DNA of 64,000 nucleotides from Geomobilimonas luticola (lineage in GTDB: Bacteria > Desulfobacterota > Desulfuromonadia > Geobacterales > Geobacteraceae), in the NCBI RefSeq assembly GCF_018476905.1, contig NZ_JAHCVK010000004.1, positions 156,297 through 220,296 on the forward strand, given 5' to 3'. The position numbers and the translations under genes were made by a program. Numbering within the stretch: position 1 is the stretch's first letter; every line of letters begins with the position of its first letter. Positions 25,447 through 33,631 of the stretch are shown here, one piece after another. The notes below the pieces were generated by a model. It had not been told where the DNA came from and did not search any database. It saw only the letters and a list, made by a program, of their open reading frames with translations.

Positions 25447-25483
25447 CTTATCCGGTCTCTTTCGCCGCGGTGAATCCCGGGAT

Positions 25484-25526
25484 AAACAAACGGGAGGAGA
25501 ATATCACAAGGTGATTTCCCCTCCCG
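25484..25526 (-). terminator. Intrinsic terminator of ihfB
   Basis: The minus-strand transcript forms a long stem, starting CGGGAGGGGAAATCAC and closing GTGATATTCTCCTCCCG, followed by TTTGTTTAT. It lies 26 bp after the ihfB stop and closes the aromatic/rpsA gene block, just before the tRNA. Confidence 0.8.
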
Positions 25527-25551
25527 CTAGAGACAAAACCGCTGCCACCGA

Positions 25552-25836
25552 TCAGTCGAGGGTATTGACCCGTTCCCGCAGGTCCTTGCCGGTCTTGAAG
25601 AATGGTGTCCGCTTGGCCGGAATCCTGACGACTTCGCCGCTCTTCGGATTACGCGCCTCGCGCGGTCCCCGCTCGCGTATGGTGAAACTGCCGAATCCGC
25701 GGATTTCAACCTTCTCTCCCTTTTTCAGGGCAGCGCTCATGGCATCGAACACCAGGTTGACCACCAGCTCGGATTCCTTGCGGGTCAACACACTGTTGGC
25801 CTCTACTATTTTTTCTACGAGTTCACTTTTTGTCAT
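25552..25836 (-). CDS. ihfB: Integration host factor beta subunit
   Basis: A 94-aa HU/IHF DNA-bending protein (MTKSELVEKIVEANSVLTRK). It has the FGSF motif (EIRGFGSFTIRERGPREARN) and RNPKSGE with the intercalating Pro region, typical of IHF-beta rather than HU. The ATG at 25836 is supported by an AGAGGTG box. It follows rpsA by about 40 bp, the common rpsA-ihfB order, and acts with an IHF-alpha encoded elsewhere in nucleoid organisation and sigma-54 promoter activation. Confidence 0.92.
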   Translation of the reverse strand: MTKSELVEKIVEANSVLTRKESELVVNLVFDAMSAALKKGEKVEIRGFGSFTIRERGPREARNPKSGEVVRIPAKRTPFFKTGKDLRERVNTLD

Positions 25837-25875
25837 ACGCACACCTCTTCCCTGCAGTTTGCTTTCGGCTTCACG

Positions 25876-27636
25876 TTACTTGTCGCCATTGCCGTTTTTC
25901 TTGACCTCTTTCAGCAGGTCGCCGAGATTGGACGTCGCCTCTCCCTTGGACCCCATGAACGCCTCGAACTCGGCCTTTTCCAGCGCGCTCTGCAACGACT
26001 TGATGGAAAGCCCGATCTTGCGGTCGACGGTATCAACATTGAGAACCACCGCCTCAAGTTCGTCCCCCACGTTGCAGAATCCTTTCGGAGAGGCAAGTTT
26101 CTCGTGGGAAAGCTCAGAAACATGAACGAGCCCCTCGATCCCTTCTTCAAGTTCAAGGAAAACACCAAAATCGGTAACAGAGGAAACCTTCCCCACAACA
26201 CGGGTACCAGGACGGTATTTGCCGGGGATTTCACTCCAGGGGTCGGGGGTAAGCTGCTTTATACCGAGGGAAAGCCGCTCGTTGGCCACGTCGATGTTCA
26301 GGATTACCGCCTGGACCGTCTCTCCTTTGCTGTATATTTCGCCGGGATGCTTGATCCGCTTGGTCCAGGATATATCCGACACATGCACCAGTCCGTCGAT
26401 ACCATCCTCGATACCGATGAACATGCCGAAGTCGGTAATGTTCTTGATCTGTCCCTCAATCTTGGTGCCGACCGGATAACGCTCGCCGACCACGGTCCAG
26501 GGGTTGACGGATGTCTGCTTGAGGCCGAGGGATATCCTGCGGTTCCCCGGATCGACACCGAGAACGACCGCCTCGACCTCTTCGCCAACCTTCAGCAACT
26601 CGGAGGGATGGCGGACCCGCTTTGTCCAGGACATCTCGGAGATGTGCACCAGCCCTTCGACCCCTTCCTCAAGGGCAATGAACGCCCCATACTCGGTCAG
26701 GCTGACCACCTTCCCCCGAACACGCTCACCCGCCTGGTACTTCGCTTCAACGTTGAGCCACGGATCGGGCATGGCCTGCTTCATGCCAAGGGAAATTTTC
26801 CCCTTGGCGCGGTCGAACTTCAGCACCATGACCTTGACCGTGTCGCCAACCTTGATAAGTTCACCCGGATGGGTCAGGCGCCCCCAGGACATGTCGGTAA
26901 TATGAAGCAGGCCATCCAGCCCCCCCAGGTCGACGAATGCACCGTAATCGGTGATGTTCTTCACGACCCCGTCGACCACCTGGCCTTCGGCCAGTGTCGA
27001 AAGGGTGTCTTCCCGCGCCTTGTCCCTCTCCACTTCCAGCAGGACCCGGCGGGAAAGGACAATGTTCCCCCGTTTGCGGTTCATCTTGAGTATCTTGAAG
27101 GTGGCGGTCTGCCCCACATACCGGTCGAGGTTTCCTCCGGGACGCAGATCGACTTGGGAAGCAGGCAGGAAGCCGGTTATGCCGCCGATATCCACATTGA
27201 GGCCACCCTTGACCTTCGCGACAATCTTCCCTTCGACATCGCCCCCTTCGCCACCTGCTTCGGCGATCCTGTCCCAGACGAGATGGGCCTGGGCCTTTTT
27301 CTTCGAGAGAACGATGTACCCCAGTTCGTTTTCACGCCGCTCGAACAGGACCTCGACCGGATCCCCCACCTTGACGGTCAACTGGCCGTTTTCGTCCATG
27401 AATTCATTGGCCGGAACGCACCCCTCGGACTTGTACCCCACATCGACCAGTACGTAATCGGGCGAAATCTGCACCACGACGCCGCGCACAATCTCTCCGA
27501 CGCGAAGTTGTTTCAGGCTGTCCTGGAACATCTCCTCGAATTCACCGCCGCTCCCCTGGTCCAGTTCATCATCCGTATCATGAAAGCGCTTGATCGGCAT
27601 TTCTTTCTGCCGTTTCATCCGTTTTTCATCCATCAT
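25876..27636 (-). CDS. rpsA: Ribosomal protein S1
   Basis: A 586-aa S1 with six S1 RNA-binding repeats. Each repeat shows a V(x)G-V-x(2)-I-x-D-Y/F-G-A/V-F core, e.g. GVVKNITDYGAFVDLGGLDG and GQIKNITDFGMFIGIEDGID. It binds mRNA leaders and aids initiation on the 30S subunit. Tandem ATGs at 27636/27633 follow a GAGGGGG box. It lies between ispH and ihfB. Length is close to the E. coli protein (557 aa), with a slightly longer charged N-terminus. Confidence 0.95.
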   Translation of the reverse strand: MMDEKRMKRQKEMPIKRFHDTDDELDQGSGGEFEEMFQDSLKQLRVGEIVRGVVVQISPDYVLVDVGYKSEGCVPANEFMDENGQLTVKVGDPVEVLFERRENELGYIVLSKKKAQAHLVWDRIAEAGGEGGDVEGKIVAKVKGGLNVDIGGITGFLPASQVDLRPGGNLDRYVGQTATFKILKMNRKRGNIVLSRRVLLEVERDKAREDTLSTLAEGQVVDGVVKNITDYGAFVDLGGLDGLLHITDMSWGRLTHPGELIKVGDTVKVMVLKFDRAKGKISLGMKQAMPDPWLNVEAKYQAGERVRGKVVSLTEYGAFIALEEGVEGLVHISEMSWTKRVRHPSELLKVGEEVEAVVLGVDPGNRRISLGLKQTSVNPWTVVGERYPVGTKIEGQIKNITDFGMFIGIEDGIDGLVHVSDISWTKRIKHPGEIYSKGETVQAVILNIDVANERLSLGIKQLTPDPWSEIPGKYRPGTRVVGKVSSVTDFGVFLELEEGIEGLVHVSELSHEKLASPKGFCNVGDELEAVVLNVDTVDRKIGLSIKSLQSALEKAEFEAFMGSKGEATSNLGDLLKEVKKNGNGDK

Positions 27637-27684
27637 TAACCAAGTACCCCCTCAAATATTTGCCATTCGCTTAAGCATGTTAAA

Positions 27685-27700
27685 TTAGCACATTTGCTAA
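27685..27700 (-). promoter_or_regulatory. Hairpin in the rpsA leader
   Basis: TTAGCA (27685-27690) and TGCTAA (27695-27700) form a small inverted repeat in the AT-rich 76-bp gap between ispH and rpsA, with TTTAA on the minus-strand 3' side. It could be a weak terminator for ispH or part of the S1 autoregulatory leader. Confidence 0.4.
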
Positions 27701-27712
27701 AAAATTCAACGG

Positions 27713-28555
27713 TTATTTATTGCGGTTTATCTGTTGGATACGCTCCACCACCTCATCGATCAGCCACTTGGGGGTTGAAGCCCCGGCAGTCACCCCCACC
27801 CGCTCTACCTTGTCAAACCACGCCGGGTTGAGTTCCTGGGCCGTCTCGATCTGAAAGGACTTCGGCTGGAGTTCGGTACAGACCTCCGTAAGCCGCTTGG
27901 TATTGGCGCTGTTGTAGCCACCGATTACTACCATGCAATCGACCTGCCGTGCAAGCTCTTTGGCTTCCTCCTGCCGAATTGCCGTGGCATCACAGATGGT
28001 GTTGAATACCCGGATCTCGCCCCCCCTGGCCAGGCATTTCATCACCACATTCTGGAGATTTTCGAATGACTGGGTAGTCTGGGCAACCACGCCGATTTTC
28101 CCCATCTTGGGAAGCCGGGACGCCTCCTCGTCGGAACCGACAACATAGACCTTTCCCGTGGCATAGGAAACAATCCCCTGCACCTCGGGGTGGTCGGCAT
28201 CACCTACGACAACCACGTCATAACCTGACTGGGAGAGGCTTTTCACGTGTTCCTGTGCCTTTTTGACAAAGGGACAGGTGGCATCGATTATGTCGAGCTC
28301 CTTGCGGACAGCCTCTTCCAGTTCTTCGGCCGCGACGCCGTGGGAACGGATGATAATCGTGGCATCGGACAGGCCGGCCAGGTCCTTGCGAACCTTTACC
28401 CCCATTTCCTCGAGCTTCTGCACCACCTGGGGGGAGTGTATGATCGGTCCGAGGGTGAACGTATTCCTCTTCTCCTTTGCAGCCTCGAAGGCCATCTGGG
28501 TGGCCCGTTTGACGCCGAAACAGAATCCGGCCCGTTTGGCAACAATGATTTCCAT
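27713..28555 (-). CDS. ispH: HMBPP reductase IspH (LytB)
   Basis: A 280-aa [4Fe-4S] enzyme that makes IPP/DMAPP in the last step of the MEP isoprenoid pathway. The cluster cysteines are visible in RAGFCFGVKRA (Cys12), DATCPFVKKAQ (near 96) and NTICDATAIRQ (near 192). GGYNSANTKRL and AGASTPKWLIDEV are conserved. It lies 2 bp after cmk. The product DMAPP is also the MiaA substrate. Confidence 0.95.
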   Translation of the reverse strand: MEIIVAKRAGFCFGVKRATQMAFEAAKEKRNTFTLGPIIHSPQVVQKLEEMGVKVRKDLAGLSDATIIIRSHGVAAEELEEAVRKELDIIDATCPFVKKAQEHVKSLSQSGYDVVVVGDADHPEVQGIVSYATGKVYVVGSDEEASRLPKMGKIGVVAQTTQSFENLQNVVMKCLARGGEIRVFNTICDATAIRQEEAKELARQVDCMVVIGGYNSANTKRLTEVCTELQPKSFQIETAQELNPAWFDKVERVGVTAGASTPKWLIDEVVERIQQINRNK

Positions 28556-28557
28556 GC

Positions 28558-29292
28558 TTAAGACTCCCTACGGGTCGCAGGAGCTGGTTCCAGCCCCTTG
28601 CCCCCTAATCCTGCCTCGATAACTGCCGTCATCCGTTCCAGCACCTCCTCGATGGAAAGCCCGGAGGAATCGATGTCAATGGCGTCCGCCGCCCGCCGCA
28701 GGGGGGCGTGTTCACGCTCTTCATCCTGTTTGTCCCGCTGGACAACGGCGGCAATGGTTTCTTCGAGGGAAATATTTTCCCCTCTGGCTCTGAGCTCCAG
28801 ATACCGGCGCCGGCCCCGCTCCTCCGCCGAAGCGGAAAGGAAGAATTTGACGTCCGCATCGGGGAAAACCACCGTCCCGATGTCACGCCCCTCCAGAACC
28901 ACCCCGCCTGCGCTCCCCATCTGCCGCTGCAGTTCGAGGAGAAAATCCCTTACCACCTTCTGGGCAGAGATTGCCGAAGTGAGCAGACTGATTTCCGGCG
29001 TCCTGATGGCACGGGAAACGTCCTCACCGTTGAGCAGCACCTGGCAGCAGCCGTTGGTGCGTTCAAAGGAGATGGTGCACTCATGGCAAATGCGGGCAAG
29101 GGCAGGTTGGTCGTCCGGCGAAACCCCGGCCCGACGGACCGCAAGCGCTACGGTCCGGAACATGGCTCCGGTATCTATGTGGATGTAGCCGAGCCGGTCG
29201 GCCAGAAGCTTGGTTATGGTGCTCTTGCCGGCGCCGGAGGGGCCGTCGATGGCGATAATCAGACGCTTATGCCCCGCCCCCGAAGCGCTCAC
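28558..29292 (-). CDS. cmk: Cytidylate kinase
   Basis: A 244-aa CMP/dCMP kinase. The P-loop GPSGAGKST is near residue 18, followed by HIDTGAMFRTVAL and GRDIGTVVFPDADVKFFLSA. It starts with GTG overlapping the aroA TGA (GTGA), so translation is coupled. It is the usual long-form cmk placed between aroA and ispH. A short C-terminal tail beyond the kinase fold is of no obvious function. Confidence 0.94.
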   Translation of the reverse strand: MSASGAGHKRLIIAIDGPSGAGKSTITKLLADRLGYIHIDTGAMFRTVALAVRRAGVSPDDQPALARICHECTISFERTNGCCQVLLNGEDVSRAIRTPEISLLTSAISAQKVVRDFLLELQRQMGSAGGVVLEGRDIGTVVFPDADVKFFLSASAEERGRRRYLELRARGENISLEETIAAVVQRDKQDEEREHAPLRRAADAIDIDSSGLSIEEVLERMTAVIEAGLGGKGLEPAPATRRES

Positions 29293-30578
29293 CGCTCTGC
29301 GACCTGTTCAAAAAGCGGAACAAACGTCGGAAACGAGGTGGCGATACAGGCGATGTCGCTGACCGTTACGCTGTCCCTTGCGGCAAGACCGGCAACAAGC
29401 ATGGACATGGCGATGCGATGGTCGCCGAAACTTTCCGCCATGCACCCCTGCAGCTTCTCCGTGCCTGAAATCTCCATCCCGTCTTCCGTTTCCACGACCT
29501 GGACACCTGCTCTCCTCAAGTTGTCCGCCATGGCGGCAATCCGGTCAGTCTCCTTGACCCGCAGTTCCCGGGCGTCCCGCAGAACCGTCTTCCCTTCCGC
29601 CAGGGCGGCGGCGACGCAGATAACCGGAAACTCGTCGATTGCCCGGGGGACAACGTCGCCGCCGATCTCGACACCCTTGAGTCTCGACGCACGGACCAGG
29701 AGATCGGCAACCGGCTCGCCGGACACCTCCCGCCGGTCGAGAAGCTCGATAGCCCCCCCCATGGCAGTGAGGATGTCGATGATGCCGGTACGGGTCGGGT
29801 TGACGCCGACGCCACGGATAAGGAGTTCGGCCCCGGGAACGATGAGGGCCGCCACGATGAAAAAAGCGGCCGACGAGATATCCCCCGGCACCACGATGTC
29901 ACGGCCGTCCAGCTCCTGTCCTCCGCGCACCGTTACGGTGGTGCCCGCAGCTTCCACGTCAGCACCGAAATGGCGGAACATCCGCTCCGAATGGTCCCGG
30001 GAAAGGTGGGGTTCGGTCACCGTCGTGGCGCCGTCGGCGTACAGGCCGGCAAGCATCAGGGCGGATTTGACTTGGGCGCTCGCCACCTTCGAAACATACG
30101 AGATGCCGGCCAGCTCACTCCCAACGATGGCAAGGGGTGCCTTGTCGCCACCCGCACGGCCGAAGATGGTGGCGCCCATCCGGCCGAGTGGCTCGATAAC
30201 CCTCCCCATGGGGCGTTTGCGCAGGTACTGGTCGCCGGTCAGGACGGAAAAGAATCCCTGCCCCGCCAGAAGCCCGGTAATGAGGCGGATGGAAGTGCCG
30301 GAATTGCCACAATCGATGACATCGGCAGGCTCGGACAGGCCATGCAGTCCTGCCCCGCGGATGCGCAGGATTTCGCCATCGTCTTCGACCCTGACCCCCA
30401 TGGCCCGGAAGGCATTGAGGGTGGAGATATTGTCCTCTCCCCGCAGGAAACCGCGTACCGTCGTCTCTCCCCGGGCAATGGAGCCGAGCATGATGGAACG
30501 GTGGGATATGGACTTGTCGCCGGGGACGCTGATCTCTCCCCGAAGCGTCTTTGCTGGCTGAACGATGTAGCTATTCAC
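29289..30578 (-). CDS. aroA: EPSP synthase
   Basis: A 429-aa 3-phosphoshikimate 1-carboxyvinyltransferase in the shikimate pathway. It shows PGDKSISHRSIMLGSIA near the N-terminus, DCGNSGTSIRLITGLL, LRKRPMGRVIEPL and ELRVKETDRIAAM. The GTG at 30578 is chosen because AGAGGACAAGC precedes it and the protein then begins with the normal VNSYIVQPAKTL. It lies 56 bp after tyrA and overlaps cmk by 4 bp. The GNSGT and RPMG segments look normal for the class. Confidence 0.94.
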   Translation of the reverse strand: MNSYIVQPAKTLRGEISVPGDKSISHRSIMLGSIARGETTVRGFLRGEDNISTLNAFRAMGVRVEDDGEILRIRGAGLHGLSEPADVIDCGNSGTSIRLITGLLAGQGFFSVLTGDQYLRKRPMGRVIEPLGRMGATIFGRAGGDKAPLAIVGSELAGISYVSKVASAQVKSALMLAGLYADGATTVTEPHLSRDHSERMFRHFGADVEAAGTTVTVRGGQELDGRDIVVPGDISSAAFFIVAALIVPGAELLIRGVGVNPTRTGIIDILTAMGGAIELLDRREVSGEPVADLLVRASRLKGVEIGGDVVPRAIDEFPVICVAAALAEGKTVLRDARELRVKETDRIAAMADNLRRAGVQVVETEDGMEISGTEKLQGCMAESFGDHRIAMSMLVAGLAARDSVTVSDIACIATSFPTFVPLFEQVAER

Positions 30579-30634
30579 GCTTGTCCTCTCTATGCCAATG
30601 AAGGGACGGGACTCACCCCGCCCTGCGGACCGAC

Positions 30635-31495
30635 CTACAGAATCGCGTCCCGCTGCTCCTTGGAGCGGGCGAAGAAGTCTTCCAGTCCTGCACCATCCTC
30701 CCCATCCACCAGCGATCTCAGTTCCGCAAAGTAGCGGGAAAAGAAGTCCATCATCTCCAGGATGCTCTCCCGGTTCATGAGGGCGATGTCCCGCCACATG
30801 GCCGGATCTGAGGAGGCGATACGGGTAAAATCCCGGAAACCGCCGGCAGAATAGGGCAGAATACCTTCTTCGAATCGGTCATATCCCCCCACTGCGTTGA
30901 CCAGGGCGTAGGCCACCATATGGGGGAGATGGGAGATGGCGGCAAGGACCCGGTCGTGCTTCTCCACGTCCATCAGCACCACTTCGCTACCGGCCAGTTC
31001 CCACATCCGCACCACCTTGTGCAAGGCAAGCGGATCAGTGGCGGCAGTGGGGGTAACGATGCAGCGCCGTCCTTGGTAAAGGGAGGCAAAGGAGGCTTCG
31101 ACCCCCGAATGTTCCGTGCCGGCGATGGGATGCCCCCCCACGAAGAAGGTTCCGGCCGGCATGAGCGCCTCGCAGGTGGCCACAATCTCCCCCTTGACGC
31201 TGCCACCGTCGGTCACGATGCACCCCGGCGCCAGATGGGGGGCGATACGGGCCAGAACGGACGCAATGGAGCAGACCGGTGTGGCGAGAAAAACCAGGTC
31301 GGCCCCCGCAACACCGCCAACGGGATCGGTCTCGTACCGGTTGATCACCCCGAGTTCAACGGCCCGCCGCAGGTTCGCTTCCCCCCGGCCGATCCCGACG
31401 ATCTCACCCACTTCCCCCTTCTCCCTCAGGATCCGGGCAAGGGAGCCGCCGATGAGGCCGACGCCGATTATGCACAACCGCTGAATGAGCGGCAT
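30635..31495 (-). CDS. tyrA: Prephenate dehydrogenase
   Basis: A 286-aa NAD(P)-dependent dehydrogenase of tyrosine synthesis. The N-terminal GVGLIGGSLA is the Rossmann motif, followed by GSVKGEIV, GGHPIAGTEHSGVEA and the catalytic-region HDRVLAAISHLPHMVAYAL. There is no ACT domain, so it is the short form. It sits between pheA and aroA, forming a block for phenylalanine and tyrosine synthesis. Prephenate rather than arogenate is the more likely substrate, but sequence alone does not prove it. Confidence 0.92.
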   Translation of the reverse strand: MPLIQRLCIIGVGLIGGSLARILREKGEVGEIVGIGRGEANLRRAVELGVINRYETDPVGGVAGADLVFLATPVCSIASVLARIAPHLAPGCIVTDGGSVKGEIVATCEALMPAGTFFVGGHPIAGTEHSGVEASFASLYQGRRCIVTPTAATDPLALHKVVRMWELAGSEVVLMDVEKHDRVLAAISHLPHMVAYALVNAVGGYDRFEEGILPYSAGGFRDFTRIASSDPAMWRDIALMNRESILEMMDFFSRYFAELRSLVDGEDGAGLEDFFARSKEQRDAIL

Positions 31496-31555
31496 TGATT
31501 CTCCAAGGAAACAAAATTGGGTAATTCATGGACACTATCAGGACTATTCGGGTTT

Positions 31556-31680
31556 TACCTGAAGCGGCACAGCAAAAGGCTCCAGATGCAAGGCACGCGA
31601 GGACCGTGACGCGAGGCGTACTGGAGGTACGTTGAGTGTTACGGCCCGAAGCGTAACGCCGCAGATGGACCTTTGGCGAA
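31556..31680. repeat. Imperfect palindromic intergenic repeat
   Basis: The tyrA-pheA gap holds an element whose ends, AAAGGCTCCAGATGC and (inverted) AAAGGTCCATCTGCGG, are complementary, with a central CGTACTGGAGGTACG hairpin. It resembles dispersed intergenic repeats I recall from Geobacter and related genomes. Being inside a likely operon, it may affect mRNA stability or processing. Confidence 0.5.
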
Positions 31681-31685
31681 GCCGC

Positions 31686-32762
31686 TCACTTTGCCCGGGG
31701 GTAGGAGCCGAGCACCTTCACAAACTGGCAGCACTGCTTGAGTTCCTCGATCGCCTCGACGATCACCGGATCGGAGACATGCCCCGCAAGGTCGAGGAAG
31801 AACATGTACTCCCAGGCCTTTTTCTTCATGGGACGCGACTCGATCTTGGAAAGGTTGATCCCCCGCTTGGCGAACGGCTCCAGCATCCGGTAGAGGATAC
31901 CCACCTCATCCTTCACCGCGAACATGAGGGATGTCTTGTCGTCACTGCTTCTCTCCGTCAGCTTCTTGCCGATCACAAGGAACCGGGTGAAGTTGTTGAC
32001 CTGGTCCTCGATCCTTGTGCGCACCAGCTTGAGATCGTACATGGTGGCCGCCAGCTCGCTGGCAATGGCCGCCGCCGTGTAATCCTCGGAAACGATCTGG
32101 GCCGCCACGGCGGTTGACGCCACATCAACCAGCGGTACGTTGGGGAGATTCTCCTCCAGCCATTTCCGGCATTGGGCGATGGGCTGCGGGTGGGAGTAGA
32201 CTTTCTTGATATCCTCGATCCGGCCGGTGCGGGAAAGGAGGTCATGGTGAACCTCCAGCAGCACCTCTGCATTGATCTTCAGTTCGCTCTCCATGAACAT
32301 GTCAAGGGTATAGGAGACCACCCCTTCGGTGGAATTCTCCACCGGCACCACTCCGTAGGTGGCACGCCCCTTCTCTACTTCTTCGAACACGGCGGGAATG
32401 GATTTTTGGGGAACCAGTTCGGCGGAATACCCGAAATGCTGCATGGTGGCAAGGTGGCTGAAGGTCGCCTTCGGGCCGAGAAACGCCACTTTCATGGGCG
32501 CTTCCAGGGCAAGGGACGCCGAGATGATCTCCCGGAACACGCTCTTCAGCCCCGCGTTGGGAAATGGCCCCTGATTGCGGGCCGTAAGGCGTTCGTAGAT
32601 TTCCCGTTCCCGGCTCGGGACGTGAAAATCGCCCCGGGAGGCGGACTTCAGCTTGCCGACCTCCATGACCAGTCCGGCCCGGCGGTTCAGGATATCCAGA
32701 ACCTGGTCGTCAAGGCTATCGATTTCCTGCCGTAATGTTTCGAGCGATTTTTTGTCGCGCAA
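31686..32762 (-). CDS. pheA: Chorismate mutase/prephenate dehydratase
   Basis: A 358-aa bifunctional P-protein. The chorismate mutase is about residues 1-90 (LRQEIDSLDDQVLDILNRRA, VPSREREIYERL). The prephenate dehydratase is about 92-270 (KVAFLGPKATFSHLA, VVPVENSTEGVVSYTLD, NNFTRFLVIGKK). An ACT domain (about 280-355, KTSLMFAVKDEVGILYRML, ESRPMKKKAWEY) gives phenylalanine feedback. It is first in the pheA-tyrA-aroA-cmk-ispH-rpsA-ihfB series on this strand. Confidence 0.95.
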   Translation of the reverse strand: MRDKKSLETLRQEIDSLDDQVLDILNRRAGLVMEVGKLKSASRGDFHVPSREREIYERLTARNQGPFPNAGLKSVFREIISASLALEAPMKVAFLGPKATFSHLATMQHFGYSAELVPQKSIPAVFEEVEKGRATYGVVPVENSTEGVVSYTLDMFMESELKINAEVLLEVHHDLLSRTGRIEDIKKVYSHPQPIAQCRKWLEENLPNVPLVDVASTAVAAQIVSEDYTAAAIASELAATMYDLKLVRTRIEDQVNNFTRFLVIGKKLTERSSDDKTSLMFAVKDEVGILYRMLEPFAKRGINLSKIESRPMKKKAWEYMFFLDLAGHVSDPVIVEAIEELKQCCQFVKVLGSYPRAK

Positions 32763-32814
32763 GGTTGAGTCAGCCTTTGGGAAGGGAATGGGGGTGTGCC
32801 GTGGAGGGAGCTAA

Positions 32815-32842
32815 TCTATAGCAATGCCGCTAAAAATGCAAA
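32815..32842 (-). promoter_or_regulatory. Candidate promoter of pheA
   Basis: On the minus strand TTTGCA (32837-32842) and TATAGA (32815-32820) are separated by 16 bp, about 50 bp upstream of the pheA start. It would drive the aromatic block. Both hexamers are imperfect. Confidence 0.4.
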
Positions 32843-32884
32843 CAGTTTTTGGCTGGCTGACAGGGCCGCAAGGCAGGGGAATCA

Positions 32885-33631
32885 TCACCTGGCGGATTTT
32901 TGCCCCGCCTTAGCGCCCTGTTTCTTCCCCTGCTGCCGGGGTGGAATCTTCGTCAGCTCTGCCTGGCGGATGACTTCCTGCCGAACGTCCTGGTCCGACA
33001 TGATGAAGTAGGCAAAATTGAGCAGGGTATGCTCCTGGGGAGCGTAGACGGTCCGGTAGGTTTCGTTGAGGATGCGAACGAGGTTTCCCTTGGCGAACAG
33101 GTTGGAATGGGCGCTACGCCCCACCCCCTTGGCGGCCTCCTCGAGAATCGGCAACGTGGCTGCGGTTACGGCCGATTTTTCCGGTTCAGCGCGGTTGATC
33201 TTCATGGTAATGGAATTTTTTCCCACGCTTCGCGCCACGGTATCCGTATCGGGAAACCAGGTGTCCCTGAATTGCCCGTAGTCTTTCTCCAGCCGTTCCT
33301 CCTTGAAGTTGCTGAACACCAGGCGGGCGGATGGCTGGACAATGGTGGCGTTCCCCTTCTGGCAGTCGAACCGGGATCCGGGGTTCCCCCTCTCCAGGAG
33401 ATTGTTGAGCTCCTGGTACTGGGCAGGTGTGGCAGGTACCCCCTTGATGGCCTTGGGAGTGCAGTTGCGGGTCAGAAGAAGTTCGGTCGCAATCCTGGGG
33501 ACCACGTACCCTTCGGTATAATCCTCCACGGTCAACCGGTAGCCCGCGGGACCTTTTTCACCGGCTGTAGCGCCAGAGTGGGCAAACAGGATCAGCATCA
33601 GGCCGGCTATGGCGTGGCAGCCATTCCTCAT
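32885..33631 (-). CDS. Secreted hypothetical protein beside the PilB-type ATPase
   Basis: A 248-aa protein with a signal peptide (MRNGCHAIAGLMLILFAHSG..ATAG), so probably periplasmic. I do not recognise a domain. It ends in a basic Gln/Lys-rich tail (PRQQGKKQGAKAGQKSAR). The start ATG overlaps the TGA of the ATPase gene (ATGA), giving translational coupling, which ties it functionally to that gene. Two internal cysteines (RNCTPK, FDCQKG) could form a disulfide. Confidence 0.6.
   Translation of the reverse strand: MRNGCHAIAGLMLILFAHSGATAGEKGPAGYRLTVEDYTEGYVVPRIATELLLTRNCTPKAIKGVPATPAQYQELNNLLERGNPGSRFDCQKGNATIVQPSARLVFSNFKEERLEKDYGQFRDTWFPDTDTVARSVGKNSITMKINRAEPEKSAVTAATLPILEEAAKGVGRSAHSNLFAKGNLVRILNETYRTVYAPQEHTLLNFAYFIMSDQDVRQEVIRQAELTKIPPRQQGKKQGAKAGQKSAR

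Noticed and set aside
26104..27639. A 511-codon + strand frame opposite rpsA
   Set aside because: Antisense shadow of a highly conserved ribosomal gene; repeats in it only reflect the S1 repeats.
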